Shown here: positions 1 to 5,656 of the stretch, one piece after another
Layout of the letters: every line of letters begins with the position of its first letter
Position numbering within the stretch: the stretch's first letter is position 1
NCBI GenBank assembly: GCA_021826835.1
Contig: JAKAYH010000099.1
Coordinates: 1 to 7,559, forward strand
Origin: Thermoplasmata archaeon
Lineage (GTDB): Archaea; Thermoplasmatota; Thermoplasmata; Thermoplasmatales; Thermoplasmataceae
Length of the DNA: 7,559 nucleotides
Direction of reading: 5' to 3'
The notes under the pieces: generated by a model
Databases searched by the model: none
Told to the model about the DNA's origin: nothing
Seen by the model: only the letters and a program-made list of their open reading frames with translations
Made by a program: the position numbers and the translations under genes

Positions 1-1
1 T

Positions 2-1075
2 CCCGTGCTTTTCCAGTTCACAGGTGGAACCACAGGAACACCGAAAGCGGCTATGCTCTCACACAGAAATCTTGTCGCAAACACGTCTCAGCTTAAAGCA
101 TGGCACTCAAGCCTGAATAATCCTGGTATATACATGTCAACCCTGCCGTTCTTCCATGTGTATGGAATGATGACCTCTCTTGTCCTGCCTGTTACAACGG
201 GTTCAAAAATGATTTTTGTTCCGGATCCAAGAGATACAGAAACGCTTCTGAAATTGATCAACAAATACAAGCCTGACTATCTGCCCGGTGTTCCCACTCT
301 ATATAAATCATTGATAAACAGGCCTGATATAGCAAAATATAACCTTAAATCCATCAAGGTGTGCGTTTCAGGCGGAGCACCGCTGCCGGTTGAGACACAG
401 AAGAGATTTGAGGATATAACCGGTGGTCTTCTTATAGAAGGATACGGATTGAGTGAAACATCCCCTGTTGTAACTGCCAATCCTGTCGATCGTAATGCAA
501 GAAAGATAGGGTCTGTAGGGTTACCGCTCCCAAACACCGAGTTAAGGTTGGTAAACCAGTACTCACTCGAGACAGTGGCCCTCGGTGAAGAGGGCGAGTT
601 GATGGTTAAGGGTCCTCAGGTCATGCTGGGTTACTGGAGAAATGAAGCTGAAACCTCAGAGGTAATTATTGACGGCTGGCTCAGAACGGGAGACATTGGC
701 AAGTTCGATTCTTCTGGTTTTCTATACCTCGTGGACAGGAAAAAAGATATGATAATCTCCAGCGGGTACAATGTATATCCCCGTGAAATAGAGGAGGTGT
801 TCTACAAACATCCCGATGTGATTGAGGCAGCTGCCATAGGCGTTCCAGATCCTAAGAGGGGGCAAAGTGTAAAGGTCTATGTTGTAAAGAAGGAGGGTTC
901 GCCTGTCACTGAACAGGAACTCCTGAATTTTGCTTCAAAACAGCTGGCCCCCTACAAGAGACCGAAATCCGTGGAATTCAAGAAAGATCTCCCGAGAACT
1001 CTTGTTGGCAAGGTTCTGAAAAGAGAACTTCGCACGGACAAACCTGACACCTCGAGGATCAAAAGAAACCTCTGA
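2..1075 (+). CDS. Acyl-CoA synthetase (AMP-forming), long-chain fatty acid-CoA ligase type; 5' partial
   Basis: This enzyme of the ANL adenylate-forming superfamily activates a carboxylic acid, probably a fatty acid, to an acyl-AMP and then to acyl-CoA in the cytoplasm. The reading frame is open to the left edge, so the N-terminal part is missing and the GTG at base 5 is an internal Val codon. Numbering from that codon, the phosphate-binding motif TGGTTGTPK is at residues 6-14 and the adenine-binding motif GYGLSETSP at 146-154. The ribose-binding region GWLRTGD at 224-230 is followed by the hinge DRKKDMIISSGYNVYPREIE at 244-263. The C-terminal PRTLVGKVLKREL at 330-342 contains the usual catalytic lysine in GKVLKR. 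All core motifs are intact. The order and motifs match FadD-like ligases of about 500-560 residues, so roughly a third is off-window. Chain-length specificity cannot be read from the sequence. A T-rich tract follows the stop. Confidence 0.93.
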   Translation, partial: PVLFQFTGGTTGTPKAAMLSHRNLVANTSQLKAWHSSLNNPGIYMSTLPFFHVYGMMTSLVLPVTTGSKMIFVPDPRDTETLLKLINKYKPDYLPGVPTLYKSLINRPDIAKYNLKSIKVCVSGGAPLPVETQKRFEDITGGLLIEGYGLSETSPVVTANPVDRNARKIGSVGLPLPNTELRLVNQYSLETVALGEEGELMVKGPQVMLGYWRNEAETSEVIIDGWLRTGDIGKFDSSGFLYLVDRKKDMIISSGYNVYPREIEEVFYKHPDVIEAAAIGVPDPKRGQSVKVYVVKKEGSPVTEQELLNFASKQLAPYKRPKSVEFKKDLPRTLVGKVLKRELRTDKPDTSRIKRNL

Positions 1076-1098
1076 CCTTTTTTATCTTTATTATTATT
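1076..1098 (+). terminator. T-rich archaeal-type terminator after the acyl-CoA synthetase
   Basis: A run of six T (1078-1083) starts three bases after the stop codon and continues into further T-rich sequence to about 1098, with no stem-loop. This fits the intrinsic T-tract terminators known in archaea. It separates the ligase gene from the membrane protein gene, suggesting two transcripts. Confidence 0.5.
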
Positions 1099-1122
1099 CG
1101 ATAACCTGCAAAGACTATTGAG

Positions 1123-1131
1123 CAATAATTA
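1123..1131 (+). promoter_or_regulatory. Possible weak TATA box for the membrane ferredoxin gene
   Basis: An A/T-rich element, CAATAATTA, is centred about 24 bases before the ATG at 1151. That is the spacing expected for a leaderless archaeal transcript. It is a poorer match to a TATA box than the others in this window, and a short leader carrying the sequence AGGTCTGA just before the ATG is equally possible. Confidence 0.35.
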
Positions 1132-1150
1132 CATTCTGGTATAGGTCTGA

Positions 1151-3130
1151 ATGTTCATTCCTGTTTACTACATTCTCGTCTTGTTGATGCTGCTGATGGG
1201 TGCGGGAATGAGTTTTTCAATATATCTTGCACGTACCGCAGATAATCATGTCAGGAGGATGTTTGCCTATGTTCTGCTTGATATGATGACTGGAATGGTT
1301 TTAGGTCCGTTCATTCTGCTCGCATATCCCGGCAGGATAACTGTACCTGATACGATAGAGATTACATTCATTACAATGGCAGTTCTACTCGCGCCTTCAA
1401 TGGCATATTTCTTAAGAGCGATTATGCAGGATTCCATTGCTGGAAGCCGGAACTTTATTATTGTATTTACTGCATTTTTCATAATATTTGATGAGATCGT
1501 AATGAGTTTGGATTTCAATCTGTTCCTATCACCAGTTAAATTCCATAATTTACTTTTTACCGATACCCTGTCTTCAGTTGCCTATTCAGTATCAACTTAC
1601 TGGTTTGTAATTCCAATGGGCATAGAGATGGTACTTTCAATTTTGTATGTTCGCAGATCACTTGGAAGTTTTTCTATCGTCATTTTCTCCGTCCAGGCGG
1701 TCTCGATGATACTGGCTCCTGCTGCTTTCAAGGCCACCTTGTGGGTGCCGGTTGCGGTATATCTGTCGGGTGCTGTCATGACTGGATTTTTTGTTTTTCT
1801 CTTCGAGCATCTTTACCGTAAGATGTCGATACATCAGAATGCATCAAGATACCTTCTGTATCTTCTTACGGCTTATTCAGTAATGATGGCTGGTGTCTTT
1901 CTCTGGATGGCATACCACACCTATCTGGGAATTGCAGCTGGAATGATATTTGACATGATCATTTACATCAGGGCAGCTACCTATCCGGGATACCTGAATT
2001 CTGGTACCAAGATATTCTGGCTTGCAAAGAGGAACTGGTCTTTCCTCTTTCTTCTCATGATCTTCGTTTCTGAATTCTTCATGGGTGCTGTATTTGACCT
2101 GCAATTTTATGGTCCTTCTAGATTTATGAGTTCTTTGAGCCTTCAAACAATATCAGGATCTTTTATTGCAATGATGGGAAAATCGCTGTTTGACTTTTTT
2201 TACTTCTTCAGCATAGTTTCTCTATCGACCTGGTTCCTTGTGATGATGGGCATAGAGATGGGTTCCCTTGTAGTGTTCAAGATCATGAAAACAAGGGAAC
2301 TTGAAACCAGAATCCGCCTGGTACTGATGCTTTTTGCCTATGGTGTCTATTCGATACTGATCCCGTCATTCCTGGTACCCGATTCATCACTGTTTCCATT
2401 CATTGGCTGGACAATGGGAATAGGATCTGGGGGCGGCCTGGCACCGTACCTGATCATTCCCATGCTCGTCACATATCTGATTAGCGGTATCCTGTCCTAT
2501 CTGTTTGGATCAAGACAATTGTGCTCAGTTTTCTGCACTGCACCCGTAATGTATCAGGGAACTTTTTATGATTCAATGAAAAAATTCAATACGTCATCTG
2601 ATTTTACAAAGAAACTCACTTATAAGGAAACCGGCAGGAATCCCATATATTCTGTTGTATCAAAGATGGTATATTTTTCTGTCATTGCTGCCGGGATCGT
2701 ATCCTATCTGGATTCCACGGGATATCTAAGATTGACATTTTACGGTGTTGATCCAGAATACATGCTCTACCTCTTTTACTTTGGCTTTCTATGGTACGCC
2801 GTATTCATAACAATGCCCTTTTTTGGATCCTACGGCTGCATCAAAACTGGATATTGCCACTGGGGTAATTTCAACAGGTTCATCTCTAAATTCGGTTTCT
2901 TCAGGTTGAAGGTTCGGGATCCGAACCAATGCATCAACTGTAAGACGAAAGACTGCGCTACAGCCTGTCCGGTGGGAAATCATTCTCAACCAGGAAACTT
3001 CATAGAGAAGGGTGAATATAAGGATTCAAGGTGCATTGGAATCGGGGACTGCGTCGATGCATGCCCATACGAAAACATATTCTATTATGATGTCAGGCAC
3101 TGGTTGAAGGAAAAGATTTCTAACCGGTAG
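1151..3130 (+). CDS. Polytopic membrane protein with C-terminal NosR/NapH-like ferredoxin module
   Basis: This 659-residue protein has roughly 14-15 hydrophobic segments between residues 4 and 558, followed by a cytoplasm-type ferredoxin tail. An in-frame TGA abuts the ATG, so the start cannot lie upstream. The membrane part holds two copies of one unit. Copy 1 has DE at 114-115 and PMGIEM at 155-160; copy 2 has SE at 307-308 and MMGIEM at 365-370. Then come Cys pairs C458/C462 (CxxxCxxP) and C563/C569, placed like those of NosR, NapH and CcoG just before the ferredoxin tail. The tail has C594-x2-C597-x4-C602-x3-C606-P and C628-x5-C634-x3-C638-P. In the second motif the expected cysteine is Ile631, so a 3Fe-4S or atypical cluster is likely. 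By analogy with NapH/NosR it may pass electrons between quinol and a partner; this is inference, and I do not recognise the specific family. It converges on, and resembles, the next gene. Confidence 0.85.
   Translation: MFIPVYYILVLLMLLMGAGMSFSIYLARTADNHVRRMFAYVLLDMMTGMVLGPFILLAYPGRITVPDTIEITFITMAVLLAPSMAYFLRAIMQDSIAGSRNFIIVFTAFFIIFDEIVMSLDFNLFLSPVKFHNLLFTDTLSSVAYSVSTYWFVIPMGIEMVLSILYVRRSLGSFSIVIFSVQAVSMILAPAAFKATLWVPVAVYLSGAVMTGFFVFLFEHLYRKMSIHQNASRYLLYLLTAYSVMMAGVFLWMAYHTYLGIAAGMIFDMIIYIRAATYPGYLNSGTKIFWLAKRNWSFLFLLMIFVSEFFMGAVFDLQFYGPSRFMSSLSLQTISGSFIAMMGKSLFDFFYFFSIVSLSTWFLVMMGIEMGSLVVFKIMKTRELETRIRLVLMLFAYGVYSILIPSFLVPDSSLFPFIGWTMGIGSGGGLAPYLIIPMLVTYLISGILSYLFGSRQLCSVFCTAPVMYQGTFYDSMKKFNTSSDFTKKLTYKETGRNPIYSVVSKMVYFSVIAAGIVSYLDSTGYLRLTFYGVDPEYMLYLFYFGFLWYAVFITMPFFGSYGCIKTGYCHWGNFNRFISKFGFFRLKVRDPNQCINCKTKDCATACPVGNHSQPGNFIEKGEYKDSRCIGIGDCVDACPYENIFYYDVRHWLKEKISNR
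1616..1631 (+). repeat. Exact 16-base direct repeat, copy 1 (marks internal protein duplication)
   Basis: The sequence atgggcatagagatgg is identical to bases 2246-2261, 630 bases away and in the same reading frame. Both encode the core MGIEM of the repeated membrane unit. The flanking bases differ at once, so this is probably a strongly conserved motif in an old duplication, though recent gene conversion is possible. Confidence 0.8.
2246..2261 (+). repeat. Exact 16-base direct repeat, copy 2
   Basis: This is the second copy of the 16-base sequence at 1616-1631. It encodes residues 366-370 (MGIEM) of the second membrane unit of the ferredoxin-fused protein, with the glutamate codon at 2255-2257. 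Confidence 0.8.
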
Positions 3131-4028
3131 CTGTTTTTTCATGCAGTTTCTTGGTATTGTAGTTCTGGTACATCCCCATTATTATGTTGAAATAAAGTGC
3201 CATGGCAATTATCATGGAAACCGCAAAGACGAGATATGAAAGCCCAAAGTTTGCTGGCAGAATAACTGGACCTATGAAGCTGAGTGATGTGAGCAGAAAT
3301 AGGAATACAAAATCGATCGCAATATTTCTTTCTTTACTCCTTTGTCCATCACTTTGATCAAATATCTTCCTGTTTCTATATACCGCACGGAAAAAATAAA
3401 CTATTGACACAATCATAAGCACAGAATATGCAATGAGCAATATGGAAATAAAACGTGAATTACCGAACATTACTGGATCTGCTATTTGCATCAGGAGAAT
3501 TGAGATTGCAATTTGCTTTTCAATTCCGGACCTAAGCTGCAAGAATATGAATACAACCATTTCTGTGATCATTGGCAGAAGAAAGAGTATGCTTGTTATA
3601 GATAGGCTAAAGAAGCTGAGACTATCGACAAACGAATCTTGACCCGCAGTACCGAATGCGACCACCCGAAGTAAAACAGCCATCGAAATTTCGTTCCAGA
3701 CAAGCAAAAATGACAATGTACCTGATATAGACCTTGAAATTCCGCTGAATTCTCCTCTTGCAGCAATAACCAACAGGTAAACTATTGCCACCGTCATTAG
3801 GATCATAGAAAAGTTGACTGCTAAAACAGTGTTTATAAATGAACTGGGAGCGACCAGATAATATGTTATTCCATTAAACATGCTGGCCATCATCGCAAGA
3901 AAGAATACAGAAACTGAGAATGTCTTGAGTTTAAGATTGGATAGATCTGACCGCAGATAATAGATGACCCAAATTAGAAATAAGGTCATAGCGACTTCAA
4001 TGAAAATTACAACCGGAAGGTTTTGCAC
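3120..4028 (-). CDS. Polytopic membrane protein, paralogue of the N-terminal domain of the adjacent ferredoxin-fused protein
   Basis: This 302-residue protein has about eight hydrophobic segments and no soluble domain or cysteine cluster. It aligns by eye along nearly its whole length with residues 1-280 of the convergent 659-residue protein. Shared anchors are IYxxR near residue 22, WNE at 111-113 (DE at 114-115 in the neighbour), PMITEM at 152-157 (PMGIEM), Q181 and P185, and a segment ending AVYRN at 215-219 (HLYRK). The start is GTG at 4028; the frame upstream contains no ATG before the promoter, and a TATA box lies 25 bases away, supporting a leaderless mRNA. The only ATG nearby is in another frame. 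Its 3' end overlaps the neighbour's by 11 bases. Function is unknown. It could be a partner subunit or a stand-alone form of the same membrane module, possibly a quinone- or metal-binding one. Confidence 0.8.
   Translation of the reverse strand: MQNLPVVIFIEVAMTLFLIWVIYYLRSDLSNLKLKTFSVSVFFLAMMASMFNGITYYLVAPSSFINTVLAVNFSMILMTVAIVYLLVIAARGEFSGISRSISGTLSFLLVWNEISMAVLLRVVAFGTAGQDSFVDSLSFFSLSITSILFLLPMITEMVVFIFLQLRSGIEKQIAISILLMQIADPVMFGNSRFISILLIAYSVLMIVSIVYFFRAVYRNRKIFDQSDGQRSKERNIAIDFVFLFLLTSLSFIGPVILPANFGLSYLVFAVSMIIAMALYFNIIMGMYQNYNTKKLHEKTATG
3131..3140 (+). terminator. T6 run just after the ferredoxin-protein stop
   Basis: A run of six T (3134-3139) begins three bases after the stop of the 659-residue protein and could end its transcript. 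It lies inside the 3' coding end of the opposing gene, where it is read as lysine codons, so it may simply be coding sequence. Confidence 0.3.
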
Positions 4029-4050
4029 AACACGGCATTTAAAAATGTTA

Positions 4051-4056
4051 TTATAA
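4051..4056 (-). promoter_or_regulatory. TATA box for the 302-residue membrane protein
   Basis: On the minus strand the sequence AACTTATAATAACA contains TTATAA, centred about 25.5 bases before the GTG at 4028. This is the archaeal TATA-to-start distance and places transcription initiation at or near the G of the start codon, supporting a leaderless transcript and the GTG start. Confidence 0.6.
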
Positions 4057-4129
4057 GTTAATTGGAATTGTTTTTATTTCTGCCTCTAAGAGATGCATGG
4101 GGCATTAAAAATTATGAAATGATACAAAA

Positions 4130-4705
4130 TTATAGATTTGCAATTATTTCAGATGATTTTTTTACAAGCATCATTCTTGACATATTGGTCAGAGAGCGTT
4201 TGTGCGCTTCCTGATCGCCAGAAGAAACTGCATCTTCAGCGATTACAGAATAAAATCCCCTGTTTAATGCATCCCTTGCACTGGATTCTACGCCAATTTC
4301 AGTAGCTATTCCAGTAAATATTAAAGTCTTGATTCCTGCATTTCTTACCATAAGCTCGAAATTCGTCCCAATAAAGATACTTGCGGTGTTTTTATTGAGA
4401 ACAATATCGTCCTTTTCAGGTTTTACGGTGAGATCCCAGACTGTAGGATCTGTCGGCATCTGCCCCCACCTGTTTGCCAGTCTTGGCCCGGATTCGAATC
4501 TTTCGGGCAGTGGTGTGATCTTGGTGAAAAAGATAGGTATACCTTTCTCTCTTGCTTTCTTTATCAACGAATTGAGATTTCCAAGGAATTCGTCCTTGTT
4601 ATATATTCTCCCTACAAGCATGTTCTGAACATCCCATACAATCAATGCCGTGTGATCTGGCCTAACAACATCCTTTAGTTCCTTAAAGACATCATTTCTT
4701 TCCAT
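4130..4705 (-). CDS. Isochorismatase-fold hydrolase with Gly in place of the catalytic Cys
   Basis: This 191-residue protein spans the whole isochorismatase/cysteine-hydrolase fold, of usual length. The conserved acid is D25 (VWDVQN, 23-28) and the conserved lysine is K105 (LNKNTASIF). The cis-peptide and nucleophile loop is GIATEIGVESSARDA at 132-146. Nicotinamidases and N-carbamoylsarcosine amidases carry Cys where this protein has G138. EntB/PhzD-type isochorismatases are also known to have Gly there, because vinyl-ether hydrolysis needs no thiol. A non-amidase activity is therefore likely, or a non-catalytic role; the substrate cannot be named. No carrier-protein domain is attached, unlike EntB. 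The ATG at 4705 is the only start after an in-frame TGA at 4724-4726, and a TATA box precedes it by 25 bases. It is transcribed in the same direction as its neighbours but appears to have its own promoter. Confidence 0.88.
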   Translation of the reverse strand: MERNDVFKELKDVVRPDHTALIVWDVQNMLVGRIYNKDEFLGNLNSLIKKAREKGIPIFFTKITPLPERFESGPRLANRWGQMPTDPTVWDLTVKPEKDDIVLNKNTASIFIGTNFELMVRNAGIKTLIFTGIATEIGVESSARDALNRGFYSVIAEDAVSSGDQEAHKRSLTNMSRMMLVKKSSEIIANL

Positions 4706-4725
4706 GCTTAGAATATAGTAACATC

Positions 4726-4733
4726 ATATTTAA
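4726..4733 (-). promoter_or_regulatory. TATA box for the isochorismatase-fold gene
   Basis: The minus-strand sequence TTAAATAT is centred about 24.5 bases before the ATG at 4705, the right spacing for a leaderless archaeal transcript. An A/G-rich stretch lies just upstream on the plus strand copy (4733-4745). Confidence 0.55.
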
Positions 4734-4750
4734 GAAAAGAGAAACTGTAT

Positions 4751-4810
4751 ATCCAGAAATCAGCCCGGAAATTAATGGAATTTGTGTTATTGCAGCATTT
4801 AATTCTGGAT
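4751..4810. repeat. Imperfect 10-base inverted repeat with 40-base spacer
   Basis: ATCCAGAAAT at 4751-4760 pairs with the reverse complement of AATTCTGGAT at 4801-4810, with one mismatch. It lies between the end of the metallopeptidase gene (stop at 4812-4814) and the promoter of the isochorismatase-fold gene. It could form a weak stem at the 3' end of the metallopeptidase mRNA, or be chance. Confidence 0.3.
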
Positions 4811-4811
4811 T

Positions 4812-5333
4812 CTAATTGTCAGGAATGTTATCTTCCTTTTCCATTCCCTTTGCTATCAGGAAACCTCTTGCCCTTTCCGTGTACTTATATTCATTGACCT
4901 TTCGCCAGAACTCTTTCGAGTGGTTGCTGTATATCAGATGGGTCATCTCATGCATTAAAACGTAGTCTAAGACCCACACAGGCATATCAATTAAATTATG
5001 CGAAATCCTGATCGTCTTATTGGCTGGAGTGCAGCTTCCATTCCTATACTCCTGTCGTTCTGAAAATGATAGAGATGCCTCCAACTTACCTGAGAAAAAC
5101 TTGTTGTTCAGGAAATTGAACCTTCTTCCAAGCAATTCTCTATTTTTAGATTCCTGAGCATTCTTTCTCATCTCAAGGCGCTTCTGCATTTTCTGTATAA
5201 TTAATGTTTCCTCGGATTTTGAAAGGCCTGTGGGGATCTGGATAATGATCTTGCCATTCTGCATATGTGCATTAATCGTCTTCTTTCTTTTTGGGCTTCT
5301 CTTAACTATAACTTCCAATAGATCACTGATCAA
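4812..5333 (-). CDS. YgjP-like (DUF45/M48-type) zinc metallopeptidase
   Basis: This 173-residue protein is a soluble HExxH protein of the YgjP/WLM/SprT-like group. The motif HEMTH at 128-132 gives two zinc-ligand histidines and the catalytic Glu129; H138 in SNHSKEFW is the likely third ligand. Upstream, NGSC at 98-101 matches the family's WGSC signature, with Asn where Trp is usual. The N-terminal stretch VKRSPKRKKTI and KIIIQIPTGLS has the beta-strand pattern that opens YgjP proteins. It is shorter than bacterial YgjP (about 230 residues), mainly in linker regions. The start is TTG at 5333: in-frame TAA lies 39 bases further upstream with no ATG between, and the next Met (residue 24) would cut into the conserved N-terminus. 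The cellular substrate is unknown. It is divergent from the tRNA gene. Confidence 0.85.
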   Translation of the reverse strand: MISDLLEVIVKRSPKRKKTINAHMQNGKIIIQIPTGLSKSEETLIIQKMQKRLEMRKNAQESKNRELLGRRFNFLNNKFFSGKLEASLSFSERQEYRNGSCTPANKTIRISHNLIDMPVWVLDYVLMHEMTHLIYSNHSKEFWRKVNEYKYTERARGFLIAKGMEKEDNIPDN

Positions 5334-5379
5334 ATAGATGATAAGAACATTTGTCCAAATAACGATTCGTTATGTCCAT
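5323..5379 (-). other. Possible 18-codon upstream ORF overlapping the metallopeptidase start
   Basis: On the minus strand, AGGTGAT (5390-5384), a good Shine-Dalgarno-like match, sits four bases before an ATG at 5379. The frame encodes 18 residues beginning MDITNRY and ends in TGA just inside the TTG start region of the metallopeptidase gene. It could be a leader peptide that couples translation to the weak TTG start. It could also be chance, because the gene may be transcribed from a point below this ATG. Confidence 0.25.
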
Positions 5380-5385
5380 TATAAT
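5378..5385 (-). promoter_or_regulatory. Candidate TATA box for the metallopeptidase gene
   Basis: ATTATAAT, read on the minus strand, lies about 48 bases before the TTG start and would give a leader of about 23 bases. A weaker element nearer the start (around 5358-5363) would fit a leaderless transcript. The sequence is self-complementary, so orientation is ambiguous. Confidence 0.35.
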
Positions 5386-5408
5386 CACCTATTCTTAGTT
5401 TCCAAAGG

Positions 5409-5415
5409 TATAAAT
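5409..5415 (+). promoter_or_regulatory. TATA box for tRNA-Lys
   Basis: TATAAAT is centred about 28 bases before the first base of the mature tRNA, fitting an archaeal TATA box with a 5' leader of only a few bases. The same A/T-rich patch read on the other strand (TTTATACC) could also serve the divergent metallopeptidase gene. Confidence 0.55.
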
Positions 5416-5439
5416 TGTTATGTAATATGCCGTTAATGC

Positions 5440-5513
5440 GGGTCCGTAGCTTAGCCAGGTAGAGCGATGGACTCTTAATCCATAGGCCGGGGGTTCGAAC
5501 CCCTCCGGACCCG
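5440..5513 (+). tRNA. tRNA-Lys (anticodon CTT)
   Basis: The full cloverleaf can be folded by hand. The acceptor stem GGGTCCG (5440-5446) pairs with CGGACCC (5506-5512), with discriminator G5513. The D-arm GCTT pairs with GAGC, including one G-U. The anticodon stem ATGGA (5467-5471) pairs with TCCAT (5479-5483), around the loop CTCTTAA with anticodon CTT at 5474-5476, which reads AAG (lysine). A five-base variable loop is followed by the T-arm GGGGG/CCCTC with one G-U and loop TTCGAAC. There is no intron and CCA is not encoded (GCT follows). The gene lies exactly where base composition changes, a typical integration spot. Confidence 0.97.
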
Positions 5514-5515
5514 CT

Positions 5516-5534
5516 CTACATAAGATGTAGTTTT
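5516..5534 (+). terminator. Hairpin plus T-run after tRNA-Lys
   Basis: CTACAT (5516-5521) and ATGTAG (5525-5530) form a perfect six-base stem with a three-base loop, followed directly by TTTT (5531-5534). It begins three bases after the tRNA, so it may end the tRNA transcript or guide 3' processing. Confidence 0.5.
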
Positions 5535-5549
5535 CCTGAATAATACGAA

Positions 5550-5577
5550 AAAATTATACATGTAATCATATAATTTT
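5550..5577. repeat. Nine-base perfect inverted repeat upstream of the restriction gene
   Basis: AAAATTATA (5550-5558) and TATAATTTT (5569-5577) are perfect reverse complements around a 10-base spacer. This dyad could bind a dimeric regulator or be a recombination-site core near the tRNA. Very A/T-rich sequence makes chance symmetry fairly likely. It lies about 50 bases upstream of the endonuclease TATA box. Confidence 0.4.
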
Positions 5578-5625
5578 GTACTGACCCTTTTTGATCTAAT
5601 TGAACTTGTGAGCAACCGATAGGAC

Positions 5626-5633
5626 TTTATAAA
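5626..5633 (+). promoter_or_regulatory. TATA box for the restriction endonuclease gene
   Basis: TTTATAAA, the best TATA match in the window, is centred about 27.5 bases before the ATG at 5657. Transcription should start within a few bases of the start codon, giving a leaderless or nearly leaderless mRNA. The purine-rich GATAGGA just upstream could be the TFB-recognition element. Confidence 0.65.
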
Positions 5634-5656
5634 CAAGTATTTTTAGCTAAGATGAT

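Noticed and set aside
5..7. GTG as start codon of the acyl-CoA synthetase
   Set aside because: It lies at the conserved strand leading into the TGGTTGTPK motif, so about a third of the enzyme would be missing. The frame is open to the window edge.
1267..2146. Minus-strand open frames opposite the large membrane protein
   Set aside because: They are antisense to a continuous hydrophobic coding sequence and show no family features.
4329..4628. Plus-strand open frame opposite the isochorismatase-fold gene
   Set aside because: It is the antisense shadow of a well-supported gene, with no promoter or recognisable motif.
4130..4705. Isochorismatase-fold gene as a pseudogene because the Cys is lost
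   Set aside because: The frame is intact at full length with the other active-site residues and a good promoter, and Gly at this position is known in true isochorismatases.
5489..5514. Duplicated tRNA 3' end as an attachment site within the window
   Set aside because: I looked for a second copy to the right and saw none; any partner site would be outside the window.
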